A stretch of DNA of 64,000 bases, taken from NCBI RefSeq assembly GCF_029210375.1, contig NZ_JARGER010000023.1, positions 1-64,000 of the forward strand, written 5' to 3'. Of the stretch, positions 50,798 to 58,926 are shown in pieces. Under the pieces are notes generated by a model. It did not search any database. It saw nothing but the letters and a program-made list of their open reading frames with translations, and was not told the origin of the DNA. Numbering within the stretch: the stretch's first letter is position 1; each line of letters starts with the position of its first letter. The position numbers were made by a program, and so were the translations under genes. This DNA comes from Nocardioides sp. YIM 152315. Its GTDB lineage: Bacteria; Actinomycetota; Actinomycetes; Propionibacteriales; Nocardioidaceae.

Positions 50798-51322
50798 TCA
50801 CTCCCCCGTCTCGCCGTCGATGGACTCGCGGATCAGGTCCGCGTGGCCGTTGTGCCGGGCGTACTCCTCGATGAGGTGCAGCAGGATCCAGCGCAGGCTG
50901 AACGGCTCGCCGGTGCCCCGCGACGACTTCGCCGACAGGTCGTCGAGGGCCGCGTCCGCGATGATCGCGTCGGCGCCCGAGACCATCTCGTCGTACAGCG
51001 CCCAGATCTGCTCCGGACTGTCGTCGCGGGCGCTGTGCCAGTCCCAGTCGTAGTCGGCGCCCCAGTCGATCGACCGCCACGGCTCGCTCGGCTCCTCACC
51101 GAGGAACACCTCGCGGAGCCAGTTGTCCTCGACCAGCCCCAGGTGCTTGACCATGCCGCCGAGCGTCATCTCCGAGGGCGGCAGCGCCGTGGCCAGCTGC
51201 GTCGCGTCGAGCCCGCCGGCCTTCATCCGCAGCGTCCGGCGGTGATAGTCGAGGAAGGCGAGCAACAGCGTGCGCTCGTCGCCCCGGGTCGGCGGGTCGA
51301 CACGGGTCGTGGGGTCAGTCAA
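50798..51322 (-). CDS. DinB-superfamily protein (DUF664)
   Basis: 174 aa four-helix-bundle DinB type: LLAFLDYHRRTLRMKAGGLDATQLATALPPSEMTLGGMVKHLGLVEDNW (first metal His) and LRWILLHLIEEYARHNGHADLIRE (HxxxH pair). Many actinobacterial members are mycothiol-dependent transferases. The TTG at 51322 is supported by GAGGAGGA seven bases upstream. It overlaps the VOC gene upstream by eight bases, part of a four-gene coupled set. Confidence 0.85.
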   Translation of the reverse strand: MTDPTTRVDPPTRGDERTLLLAFLDYHRRTLRMKAGGLDATQLATALPPSEMTLGGMVKHLGLVEDNWLREVFLGEEPSEPWRSIDWGADYDWDWHSARDDSPEQIWALYDEMVSGADAIIADAALDDLSAKSSRGTGEPFSLRWILLHLIEEYARHNGHADLIRESIDGETGE

Positions 51323-52055
51323 CGGGAGTCCTCCTCGTGATGCAGTACGTCGTGCCGACCGGGTCGGTCAGCACGGTCCAGTGGTCGTGGGTGGAGACGA
51401 CGGTCGCGCCGAGCTCGACGTGCCGCGCGATCTCCGCCTCGTGGTCGTCCGTCGACAGGTCGAGGTGGGCGCTCACCGGCGACCGCTCGTCGTCGAGCCG
51501 CTGGACCAGCCAGAGCAGCGGCATGGAGCCCGGCGGATGGAGCCGGGCGAACTCCCGCGAGACGTCGGGGTCGTGGTCCCAGCCGGTCAGGGACGGCCAG
51601 AACGCCACCTCGACGTCGTACGCCGACGGCGCGATGTCGAGGCACACCTGGTCGACCCGTGACCGGTGGCCGTCCGGCCAGGTCGCGGCGGCCGGACCGC
51701 GGGACGCCTGGGCCCGGACGAAGCAGAACACGAAGCCGCCGGGCGACCGCACCACGACGTACCCGTCCTCGTGCCTCATCAGCACGTGCGCCCCGAGCTC
51801 GACGGCCGCCTCGGCCGCGATGGTCGGGTTCTCGACGTGCAGGTCGAGGTGGAGCCCGCCCGGCCCGTCGGCCAGGTGCTGGAGGCGCAGGTAGTCGTCG
51901 CCGTCGGGCGGCGCCAGCGTCACGAAGTGGTCGCGCTCGCCGCGCGGGTCGGAGACGGCGTAGCCGGTCACGCCACGCCAGAACTCCACGCCGCGGTCGA
52001 ACGCGCCCGGAGCGACGTCGAGGAAGGCACTGACCCAGAAGGGAGTCGTGCTCAC
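51315..52055 (-). CDS. Two-domain VOC (glyoxalase-like) protein
   Basis: 246 aa: FWVSAFLDVAPGAFDRGVEFWRGVTGY and VVVRSPGGFVFCFV in the first half, VDQVCLDIAPSAYDVEVAFWPSLTGWD and TVLTDPVGTTYCITRR in the second. The layout is like the VOC protein at 31669. It overlaps both neighbours by a few bases. Confidence 0.82.
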   Translation of the reverse strand: MSTTPFWVSAFLDVAPGAFDRGVEFWRGVTGYAVSDPRGERDHFVTLAPPDGDDYLRLQHLADGPGGLHLDLHVENPTIAAEAAVELGAHVLMRHEDGYVVVRSPGGFVFCFVRAQASRGPAAATWPDGHRSRVDQVCLDIAPSAYDVEVAFWPSLTGWDHDPDVSREFARLHPPGSMPLLWLVQRLDDERSPVSAHLDLSTDDHEAEIARHVELGATVVSTHDHWTVLTDPVGTTYCITRRTPVD

Positions 52056-52366
52056 GGGACGGGCTTGTGCAGGACGGCGCCGGTGGGCGTCACAACGACG
52101 TCGTCGCCGTCGGCTGCGGAGATGCCGTCGACGAGGAGCGTCATGCCCGGGTTGTCCAGCGGCGGGAAGAGCAGCGTCACCTTCGGATTGGCGCCGACGT
52201 TGGCGACCGAGCCGCGGCCGGGCGTGGAGATCCGCAGCGTGCCGTCGTCCCGCGCCGCCCGCACCGAGACCGCCTTGACCAGGCCGTCGCGGGAGGAGAG
52301 CAGGTAGCCGCGGTCGAACTCCTGCAGCCGCTCCGGCAGGTCGGCGAGGTCGACGACAACACTCAT
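52052..52366 (-). CDS. Small FMN-binding split-barrel protein (PPOX-like)
   Basis: 104 aa: LPERLQEFDRGYLLSSRDGLVKAVSV, GRGSVANVGANPKVTLLFPP, GMTLLVDGISAADGDDVVVTPTGAVLHKP. A short pyridoxamine-oxidase-like/F420-binding split beta-barrel of unknown substrate. It overlaps the downstream VOC gene by four bases (ATGA type) and is the first gene of that coupled set. Confidence 0.72.
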   Translation of the reverse strand: MSVVVDLADLPERLQEFDRGYLLSSRDGLVKAVSVRAARDDGTLRISTPGRGSVANVGANPKVTLLFPPLDNPGMTLLVDGISAADGDDVVVTPTGAVLHKPVP

Positions 52367-52433
52367 GCCGAGAGGCTATCGATCCAGCGCTCGCGTGCCA
52401 CCCGGGTTTCGAACGGGATGTCGCCGCCCCTCG

Positions 52434-53216
52434 TCATCCCCACAGCCCGAGCACGTCGCCGCCGATGCGCACGATGAACGCCGACACCACGACGATGAAG
52501 AGGACCCGGACGAAGCGGGTGCCGCGGGCGACGGCGGTGCGCGCGCCGACGTACCCGCCCACGATGTTGCATGCCCCCATGACGATCGCGACCTTCCAGA
52601 CGATCGCGCCCTGCGGCGCGAAGACCAGGATCGAGGCCAGGTTGGTCGCCCAGTTCGCGAGCCGCGCCTTCGCCGACGCCTCGAGGAAGCTGTAGCCCAT
52701 CAGGCCGACGAGCGCGATGACGAAGAAGCTGCCGGTGCCGGGGCCGAGCGCACCGTCGTAGAAGCCGATCGCGAGCCCCGTGCCCATCGCCGCCGCCAGG
52801 TGCCGACGGCCGTGGAACCGCAGCAGGGTCTGCGCGCCGAGCCGCGGGTTGACGAGGACGTACGCGCCGACCACGACGAGCGCCACCAGGACGATCGGCT
52901 CGAACGCCGAGCGCGGGATCTGGCTCGCCACCAGCGCGCCGAGGGCGGAGCCGACGAACGCCAGCGCCATCAGCGGCAGGAACGTGCGCGGATCGGGGCG
53001 GACCCGGCGGTAGTAGGTCACCGCGCTCACGGTCGTCCCCGAGATCGACGCCACCTTGTTGGTCGCGAGCACCTGCACCGGGGCGGCGTTGGGCATCCCG
53101 ACGAGCAGCGCGGGCAGCTGGATCAGCCCGCCACCGCCGACGACCGCGTCGACGAAGCCCGCCGTGAGCGCGGCCAGCGCGAGCAGGGCGAGCACGGTCG
53201 TGGAGAGGTCATCCAT
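52434..53216 (-). CDS. TSUP/TauE-SafE family membrane transporter
   Basis: 260 aa, about eight transmembrane helices in two homologous halves: LTAGFVDAVVGGGGLIQLPALLVGMPNAAPVQVLATNKVASISGT and GFYDGALGPGTGSFFVIALVGLMGYSFLEASAKARLANWATNLAS. The family moves sulfonates, sulfite or other anions. ATG 53216 is preferred because GGAG lies ten bases upstream; ATG 53225 is immediately next to that site. Confidence 0.9.
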   Translation of the reverse strand: MDDLSTTVLALLALAALTAGFVDAVVGGGGLIQLPALLVGMPNAAPVQVLATNKVASISGTTVSAVTYYRRVRPDPRTFLPLMALAFVGSALGALVASQIPRSAFEPIVLVALVVVGAYVLVNPRLGAQTLLRFHGRRHLAAAMGTGLAIGFYDGALGPGTGSFFVIALVGLMGYSFLEASAKARLANWATNLASILVFAPQGAIVWKVAIVMGACNIVGGYVGARTAVARGTRFVRVLFIVVVSAFIVRIGGDVLGLWG

Positions 53217-53361
53217 CACCGCCATTCTCCGACGACCGGTCGGCGGGCCTCCCAGTCAGGTCCCAGTGATCCTCAAGTCGAGGTCGGCAGAGTGCTCCGC
53301 GTCGGGAGATCCCGGCCCCCTCACTTCCGGAGCAGACCCGGACCTACGAGAGAGAGAAACC

Positions 53362-54048
53362 ATGTCCCGTCGCTGGATGAACCGGGCGCTGATCGCGCTC
53401 GTCGTCACCGCCGTCACCGTTCCCGCCCTCGCGACGTCCGCCACCGCGGCCGGCGCCGCGAAGGTGCCCTCGGTCGACGCGACTGCCAAGATCTACCCCC
53501 ACGTCGGCACCAGCTCGGAGTCCTCCAGCAAGGTCTACGGCCCGGGCAAGAAGTGCGGTCAGCAGAAGGTCGTCAAGGGCGCGAGCCAGACGTCCGCGTC
53601 GTACTCCCCCGACTACAGCGATCCCGCCGTGGTGGCCGACCCGTCGGCCTTCGAGATGACCGGCGAGCGGCCGAGCGTCTCCGCCACCGCGATGAAGTTC
53701 CCGAACGCCAAGGCGGCGATCGCCTACGTGCACGGCTATGACAAGTACACCAAGAAGTGCCCCGTCACGAACCCCGGTGGTGGCGGCGGCAACGGCGGCG
53801 GGCAGCTGCCCGACTGCAAGTCGTCGATGAAGAAGATCGCCTTCAAGCTGGGCGACGAGCGGTACGGCTACCAGTTCCGGTCCACCTGCACCATCTCCGG
53901 CCAGCCCTCCACGTCGGTCATGAACACCCTCTTCGTCCGCGACGGCAAGTACGTCGTCTTCGCGAACGCCATGTCGATGGACGCGACCGCGCCGTCGATC
54001 CCCAAGTCGGTCGAGTTCACCCGGCTCGCCCTCAGGACCGTGAGCTGA
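53362..54048 (+). CDS. Secreted protein of unknown function
   Basis: 228 aa. A signal peptide (RALIALVVTAVTVPALATSATAAGA, likely cleaved after A-x-A near residue 30) is followed by a two-Cys extracytoplasmic domain: FPNAKAAIAYVHGYDKYTKKCP, a Gly-rich loop, and LPDCKSSMKKIAFKLGDERYGYQFRSTCTI. Four cysteines could form two disulfides. The arrangement is reminiscent of PknH-type sensor domains, but I am not certain. A strong hairpin follows. Confidence 0.75.
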   Translation: MSRRWMNRALIALVVTAVTVPALATSATAAGAAKVPSVDATAKIYPHVGTSSESSSKVYGPGKKCGQQKVVKGASQTSASYSPDYSDPAVVADPSAFEMTGERPSVSATAMKFPNAKAAIAYVHGYDKYTKKCPVTNPGGGGGNGGGQLPDCKSSMKKIAFKLGDERYGYQFRSTCTISGQPSTSVMNTLFVRDGKYVVFANAMSMDATAPSIPKSVEFTRLALRTVS

Positions 54049-54076
54049 CCCACCCCACCGTCAGCTCACGTCGTCG

Positions 54077-54106
54077 ACGGCCCCGGACCCATCGGTCCGG
54101 GGCCGT
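54077..54106 (+). terminator. Terminator after the secreted protein gene
   Basis: ACGGCCCCGGACC, loop CATC, GGTCCGGGGCCGT: 13-bp perfect stem, 28 bases past the stop codon. No T-run follows. Confidence 0.85.
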
Positions 54107-54202
54107 CCGTGCGTGCGGACGGTGGGTGCGCGCGGCGCGGGAACGTGCCGCGCGCACTTACGGCCAGGGCTGGATGTCGGTGGCGGCGGCTAGACAGGAC
54201 CC

Positions 54203-54592
54203 ATGACCGACATGTCCGTCGCCGACGAGGCCGAGCTCTACCTGCGAGTGATCGCCGACCCGCGCAGCGAGCCCTCCGCGCACGAGTGCGTGGCGTGCTA
54301 CGTCGCCCGCATGGTCGAGAGCCACGGCTGCGACACCAGCCTGAGGTGGGCGCAGCGCTTCCGCGAGCTCCGCTCGCCGACCGCGACCGGGCTCGAGCGG
54401 CGACTCGGGAGCGTGGGCGGCTTCTGCGACTGCGAGATCCTCCTCAACGGCTACGCCCTGGTGCGCGAGCTGATGGTGCGTGACGTCCACACCGACGACC
54501 TCGAGCCGCCCACCGAGCTGCCCGACTGCGCCGGCGTCGGCCGCACCTCGACGCGGCCGTGCGCCAACTGGGAGAGGCGGCGACCCCAGTGA
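54203..54592 (+). CDS. DUF2695 protein
   Basis: 129 aa: ECVACYVARMVESHGCDTSLRWAQRFRELRSP and GGFCDCEILLNGYAL, the Cys-rich signature of DUF2695, with a further Cys in the tail. Possible metal binding (inference from C..C and CDC motifs). Function unknown. TAGACA, near -10 consensus, lies six bases before the ATG. Confidence 0.75.
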   Translation: MTDMSVADEAELYLRVIADPRSEPSAHECVACYVARMVESHGCDTSLRWAQRFRELRSPTATGLERRLGSVGGFCDCEILLNGYALVRELMVRDVHTDDLEPPTELPDCAGVGRTSTRPCANWERRRPQ

Positions 54593-54643
54593 CCGATGGG
54601 CACCTCCCGACCGGCGACGATCTGGAGGGGTCATCGACCGCAG

Positions 54644-54707
54644 CTTCATCACGGGATGAAGGTCGAACCGCGCCTCCCGCGGCGAAGTCGCCGCGGGAGG
54701 CGCGGTT
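54644..54707. terminator. Two tandem hairpins between convergent genes
   Basis: CTTCATC-acgg-GATGAAG (54644-54661), followed directly by a 20-bp perfect stem (54666-54707; arms begin AACCGCGCCT and end AGGCGCGGTT). It lies in the 181-bp gap between the convergent DUF2695 and VWA genes. T residues follow the second stem in the plus direction. Probably a bidirectional terminator. Confidence 0.88.
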
Positions 54708-54773
54708 TCGCCAGCATCCCTTGATGAACCGCCACCCCGGTGGCCACGGCACGACCGCAGCTCGGCCGAGTGC

Positions 54774-56825
54774 TCAGTCGCCGACCCAGAAGCCGCGGCC
54801 GCCGAACCAGTCGCCGTAGCCACCGCCGCCCCACGGTCCACCCCGGCCACGCGCGCCGAGGTAGGAGCCGACCACGGCCGCGCCGAGGTCGTCGAGCTCG
54901 GGAGCGACCACCCGGCCGTCGACCCGCTGCGCCATCTGGTCGACGAACCGCGCCAGCCCCGGGTCCTCGCCGAGCCGGAAGAAGGTCGTCTGCGCGCCGA
55001 GTCGTCCGGCGTTGTCGAGCTCGCGGACGGCGTAAGCCACCGTCAACGGGTGCGGCGGGTAGGAGAAGTAGACCTGGCCGTCGGGCTCGAGGTGTGAGGT
55101 GGGCTCACCGTCGGTGACGATCAGCAGCACCGGCTGGGCGTTCGGGTGCTTGCGGAAGTGTCGGTTGGCGAGCAGCAGGGCGTGGTGGAGGTTGGTGCCC
55201 TTGTCCCACATCGCGTCCAGCGCGGTGAGCTGCTCGATCTCCATGACCTCGGCGTGCCGGCCGAAGCCGATCAGCTGCAGGTCGTCGCCCCGGAAGCGCG
55301 AGCGGATCAGCGTGTGCAACGCCAGCGCGGTGCGCTTCATCGGCACCCACCGGCCGTCCATCGCCATCGAGAACGACGTGTCGACGAGCAGCGCCACCGC
55401 CGCCTGGGTGCGCGCCTCAGTCTCCTGCACCTCGATGTCTTCAACACTGAGCATCGGCACAGGGGCGGTTCCTGAGGAGCCGAGGGACGAGGCGTCTCGA
55501 AGGGCAGCCGCTCGGCGGAGCACCCCGTTGAGCATCGTGCGCGGCACGTGCCAGGGCTCGGTGTCTCCGAACTCCCAGGCCCGCGTCGCCCCGGAGAGGT
55601 CCCCCGCGGCACCCGCTCGCTGGAGCTCGCGGTCGCCCTGGCGGCCGGACATCCGCTCGGCGACGTCGCGGAGCAGGGCCTTGCCGAGGCGGCGCATCGC
55701 CTTCGGTGAGAGTCGGTACTGCCCGTCGGAGCCGCGCTGGAGGTAGCCGGAGTCGCGCAGTGCCTTCTCGAGCTCCCGCAGGGTGCGGGCGTCGACGGCG
55801 GCGTCGTCGCCGAGCTGACGCGCGAGCGTGTCGAGGTCGAGGTCGTCCATCCGCGCCCCGCCGTACGACTGCGACAGCTGCTCGGTGAGTCGGTCGAGGT
55901 CGGCGAGGTCCTGGAAGACACCGGTGCCGTCGCCCAGGCCGAGGCCCTCCTCGCCCGACATCTGCTCCGAGCCGCCCCAGTCGAGGTCGGGCCGCAGCGC
56001 CTGGAGGTTGTCGTCGAGCCGGCCGAGCTGGTCCATCAGCTGCGGCGACCCGAACGCCTGCGCGGAGAGCTCCATCAGCTCCTGGCGCTGCTCGGGCGAC
56101 ATCGAGTTGAGCATCCGCTGGGCAGCAGCCGACCGCTCGGCGAGCGACGCGAGGAGCTCGTCGATGTTCTGCGGGTTCTCGGGGAAGAAGTCCCCGTGCT
56201 TCGCCATGAACTCGTCGAAGTCCTCCTGCGTGTCCTCGCCCAGTCGATGCTTCTCGAGCAGCTCGTTGAGGTCGCCGAGCATCTCGTTGACGGCGGCCCG
56301 GTCCTCGTCGCTGGCGTTCTCGAGCGCCTGCTTCATGCCGGCGAACCGCTGGTCGAGCATCTCCCGGCCGAGCAGGTCCTTGATCTTCTCGTAGTCCTCG
56401 CGGGCCTCGCGGCTCTGCCAGTCGTACGACGAGAGCTCACTGACCGCGGCGGCGGTGTTCGGCGGCAGGTTCTCCAACTGCATCTCCCGCAGGGCGCGGT
56501 CGCCGTCGTCCATCATCGCGTCGCGCGCGAGCTGCTTGCGCTCCTCGAGCACCGCGCGGTCGAGCAGCTCCTTGATCTCCTGCAGCGTGCCGTCGAGGTT
56601 GTGCCGCTGGGTCAGCTCGCACCGGCGCTCGGCGACCCGGCGGGCCAGGTCGTCGAGCCCGCTCTGGTCACGACCGCCGCGGCGCAGGAACTCGCGCATC
56701 GCCCGCTCGGGCGAGTAGCCCGCCATCACGTCCTCGCCGATGGCGTCCAGCGCCTCGGCCAGGTCGACGGGCGGCGCGAGCGGGTCGCCGCCCTCGTAGC
56801 GCTTGAAGCGGGTGCGGTCCTTCAT
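54774..56825 (-). CDS. VWA domain protein partnered with an AAA ATPase
   Basis: 683 aa. The N-terminal ~430 residues are charged and helical (EIKELLDRAVLEERKQLARDAMM, NIDELLASLAERSAAAQRMLNSMSPEQRQELM), and a C-terminal VWA domain carries the MIDAS motif in AVALLVDTSFSMAMDG, plus LQLIGFGRHAEVM and LLIVTDGEPTSH. The last ~25 residues are Gly/Trp-rich. It lies downstream of an AAA ATPase of the Mg-chelatase/MoxR group; such pairs act as ATP-driven chaperones for metal insertion or membrane complexes. GAGGTGA precedes the ATG. Confidence 0.88.
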   Translation of the reverse strand: MKDRTRFKRYEGGDPLAPPVDLAEALDAIGEDVMAGYSPERAMREFLRRGGRDQSGLDDLARRVAERRCELTQRHNLDGTLQEIKELLDRAVLEERKQLARDAMMDDGDRALREMQLENLPPNTAAAVSELSSYDWQSREAREDYEKIKDLLGREMLDQRFAGMKQALENASDEDRAAVNEMLGDLNELLEKHRLGEDTQEDFDEFMAKHGDFFPENPQNIDELLASLAERSAAAQRMLNSMSPEQRQELMELSAQAFGSPQLMDQLGRLDDNLQALRPDLDWGGSEQMSGEEGLGLGDGTGVFQDLADLDRLTEQLSQSYGGARMDDLDLDTLARQLGDDAAVDARTLRELEKALRDSGYLQRGSDGQYRLSPKAMRRLGKALLRDVAERMSGRQGDRELQRAGAAGDLSGATRAWEFGDTEPWHVPRTMLNGVLRRAAALRDASSLGSSGTAPVPMLSVEDIEVQETEARTQAAVALLVDTSFSMAMDGRWVPMKRTALALHTLIRSRFRGDDLQLIGFGRHAEVMEIEQLTALDAMWDKGTNLHHALLLANRHFRKHPNAQPVLLIVTDGEPTSHLEPDGQVYFSYPPHPLTVAYAVRELDNAGRLGAQTTFFRLGEDPGLARFVDQMAQRVDGRVVAPELDDLGAAVVGSYLGARGRGGPWGGGGYGDWFGGRGFWVGD

Positions 56826-56870
56826 CCGTCACCTCGCTCCAGCTGTAGCGCGGCAACCCTCGCCCGCGCC

Positions 56871-57016
56871 GCCGCCCAGCGGTGGGCAAGGCTCGATCTG
56901 GTCCGACCGAACCGAGCCGCATCCACCGCGCGCGGGGCGCGGGGCCGCCCAGCGGTGGGCGAGGCTCGATCTGGTCCGACCGAACCGAGCCGCATCCACC
57001 GCCCCCCGGGGCGCGG
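56871..57016. repeat. 73-bp tandem direct repeats, two copies
   Basis: Units start at 56871 and 56944 (period exactly 73), begin with GCCGCCCAGCGGTGGGC and contain GCTCGATCTGGTCCGACC. They lie in the 205-bp gap between the AAA and VWA genes. The period and the shared CACCGCGC...CGGGGC and CCGCCCAGCGGTG blocks match the repeats at 38881-39076, although the ~35-bp middle differs. Confidence 0.9.
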
Positions 57017-57030
57017 AGACGCCGAGGACT

Positions 57031-58416
57031 CTAGCCATAGACCGTCTCCGCACCGTCGGTGTCCTTCCCGATCTTGCGGGCCAGGTAGAGACCCTCGAGC
57101 GCGAGCTCGATGGCGCCGGCGCGCTGGCCGTCGTTGGTGGCACCGACGCGATCGCAGACCTCGTCGTACAGCTCGGACTCGCCGAGCACCGGCAGCCCGG
57201 TGAGGAAGTCGCGGGCGGTGACCTGCTCGCCGGTGGTGACCATCGCGCCGTTCTCGATCGCCTGCACCAGCAGGCCGAGGTCGATGCCTCGGAAGCGGTG
57301 GCGCACGGTCTCGGCGGTGGCCGTGCGCAGCAGGTGGAGGAGGACCTCGGCCTCGCGGCCCTCCTCGCCGGTCTCGAACTCGATCTTGCCGCCGAGCACG
57401 TCGACCGCGGTCTCGAGGTCGACCACCCGGGCGACCGGCTCGGGCTCGCCCTGGCGGGTCGCGCGGTGCAGCGCGGCCGCGGCGATGGTCTCGGCGCCCG
57501 CGATCGAGAAGCGCGCGGAGACGCCCGAGCGCTGGTCGACCGAGCTCGACTCGCGCAGCGCGCGGGTGAAGCGGGCCAGGATCTCGACCAGGTGGTCCGG
57601 CACGTCGGCGACGAGCTCGGCCTCCTGCCGGATCACCGCGACCTCGTCATCGAGCTCGGTCGGGTAGTGCGTGCGGATCTCGGCGCCGAAGCGGTCCTTG
57701 AGCGGCGTGATGATGCGGCCGCGGTTGGTGTAGTCCTCGGGGTTCGCCGTCGCGACGACGAGCACGTCGAGCGGCAGCCGGAGCACGTAGCCGCGGATCT
57801 GGATGTCGCGCTCCTCCATCACGTTGAGCATCGCGACCTGGATCCGCTCGGCGAGGTCGGGCAGCTCGTTGATGGCGACGATGCCCCGGTGGCTGCGCGG
57901 GATCAGCCCGAAGTGGATGGTCTCGGGGTCGCCGAGCGAGCGGCCTTCGGCGACCTTCATGGGATCGACGTCGCCGATCAGGTCGGCGACCGAGGTGTCC
58001 GGGGTGGCCAGCTTCTCCGCGTACCGCTCGCTGCGGTGCCGCCACGAGACGCGCAGGTCGTCGCCGTACGTCGCGACGGCCTGGAGCGAGGCGACCGTGA
58101 CCGGGTCGTACGGGTGCTCACCGAGCTCGCTGCCGGAGATGACCGGGCTCCACTCGTCGAGCAGGCCGACCATCGTGCGCAGGAGTCGGGTCTTGCCCTG
58201 GCCGCGCTCGCCGAGCAGCACGACGTCGTGACCGGCGATCAGCGCTCGCTCGAGCTGCGGGATGACGGTGTCGTCGAGCCCGTGCAGCCCGGGCCACGGG
58301 TCGCGCCCCTCGCGGAGTGCGGAGAGCAGGTTGTCGCGGAGCTCCTCGCGGAGGGACTTCTGGACGTGGCCGGAGGCGCGGAGCTCACCGACCGTGCTGA
58401 TGGAGGGCGCAGTCAC
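57031..58416 (-). CDS. AAA+ ATPase of the Mg-chelatase I/MoxR group
   Basis: 461 aa. Walker A GERGQGKTRLL, Walker B-like region RGIVAINELPDL, and a sensor 1-type VLVVATANPEDYTNRG. It most likely works with the VWA protein encoded downstream. The frame stays open upstream to 58911. GTG 58416 is preferred over GTG 58425 because TAGCGT ends 7 nt before it on this strand. Not related to the eCIS ATPase. Confidence 0.9.
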   Translation of the reverse strand: MTAPSISTVGELRASGHVQKSLREELRDNLLSALREGRDPWPGLHGLDDTVIPQLERALIAGHDVVLLGERGQGKTRLLRTMVGLLDEWSPVISGSELGEHPYDPVTVASLQAVATYGDDLRVSWRHRSERYAEKLATPDTSVADLIGDVDPMKVAEGRSLGDPETIHFGLIPRSHRGIVAINELPDLAERIQVAMLNVMEERDIQIRGYVLRLPLDVLVVATANPEDYTNRGRIITPLKDRFGAEIRTHYPTELDDEVAVIRQEAELVADVPDHLVEILARFTRALRESSSVDQRSGVSARFSIAGAETIAAAALHRATRQGEPEPVARVVDLETAVDVLGGKIEFETGEEGREAEVLLHLLRTATAETVRHRFRGIDLGLLVQAIENGAMVTTGEQVTARDFLTGLPVLGESELYDEVCDRVGATNDGQRAGAIELALEGLYLARKIGKDTDGAETVYG

Positions 58417-58423
58417 GGCTTTC

Positions 58424-58429
58424 ACGCTA
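58424..58429 (-). promoter_or_regulatory. -10 hexamer TAGCGT, leaderless AAA gene
   Basis: TAGCGT on the minus strand ends 7 nt before GTG 58416 and overlaps the rival GTG at 58425, so it decides the start. Confidence 0.5.
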
Positions 58430-58484
58430 CGCCGCGGAGGCAAGAAGCGGGACCCGTCTCCGGTTACGGGCACGTGACGAGATC

Positions 58485-58490
58485 TAGGCT
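58485..58490 (+). promoter_or_regulatory. -10 hexamer TAGGCT upstream of the SEC-C gene
   Basis: TAGGCT ends 7 nt before ATG 58498. A GGAGG in the same spacer would be only a partial leader. Confidence 0.45.
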
Positions 58491-58497
58491 GGAGGTC

Positions 58498-58863
58498 ATG
58501 GCTCTCCAGGAGACCTGTCCGTGCGGCACGGGCGCGACGTACGACGCCTGCTGCGGCCGGATGCACCGCGGCGCGGTGACGGCGGCGACCGCCGAGGAGC
58601 TGATGCGGTCGCGCTACGCGGCGTACGCCGTCGGCGACCTCGACTACGTCTTCCGCACGTGGCACCCGCGCACCCGCCCCGACGACCTCTCCCCCGATCC
58701 CGGCCTGACGTGGACCGGCCTCGAGCTGGTCGGGAACGGCCCCGACTGGGTGGAGTTCGTCGCGTCCTTCACCCGCGCCGGCGTGCCCGGGGAGCTGCGG
58801 GAGCGCAGCCGCTTCCAGCGTCGCGGCGAGCGCTGGGTCTACGTCGACGGCACCGTGACCTGA
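58498..58863 (+). CDS. YchJ-family (UPF0225) SEC-C / NTF2-like protein
   Basis: 121 aa. The N-terminal SEC-C-type zinc motif is TCPCGTGATYDACCG (C-x-C...CC), followed by a NTF2-like domain (EELMRSRYAAYAVGDLDYVFRTWHP, WVEFVASFTRAG, RSRFQRRGERWVYVDG). Function unknown. Confidence 0.9.
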   Translation: MALQETCPCGTGATYDACCGRMHRGAVTAATAEELMRSRYAAYAVGDLDYVFRTWHPRTRPDDLSPDPGLTWTGLELVGNGPDWVEFVASFTRAGVPGELRERSRFQRRGERWVYVDGTVT

Positions 58864-58868
58864 CGCCC

Positions 58869-58914
58869 TCGGTGGTTGAGGAGGTTGCGCTGGCAACCGT
58901 CTCGAAACCACCGA
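58869..58914. terminator. Dispersed ~45-bp palindrome, copy 2, between convergent genes
   Basis: Outer stem TCGGTGGTT/AACCACCGA and inner stem GGTTGC-gctg-GCAACC, in the 63-bp gap between the SEC-C gene and the thiolase gene. Same family as 45661-45702. Confidence 0.75.
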
Positions 58915-58926
58915 ACCCGGGGCGCG

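Noticed and set aside
57031..58416. AAA ATPase considered as the missing eCIS ATPase
   Set aside because: It belongs to the MoxR/Mg-chelatase group, is paired with a VWA protein and lies 27 kb from the locus.
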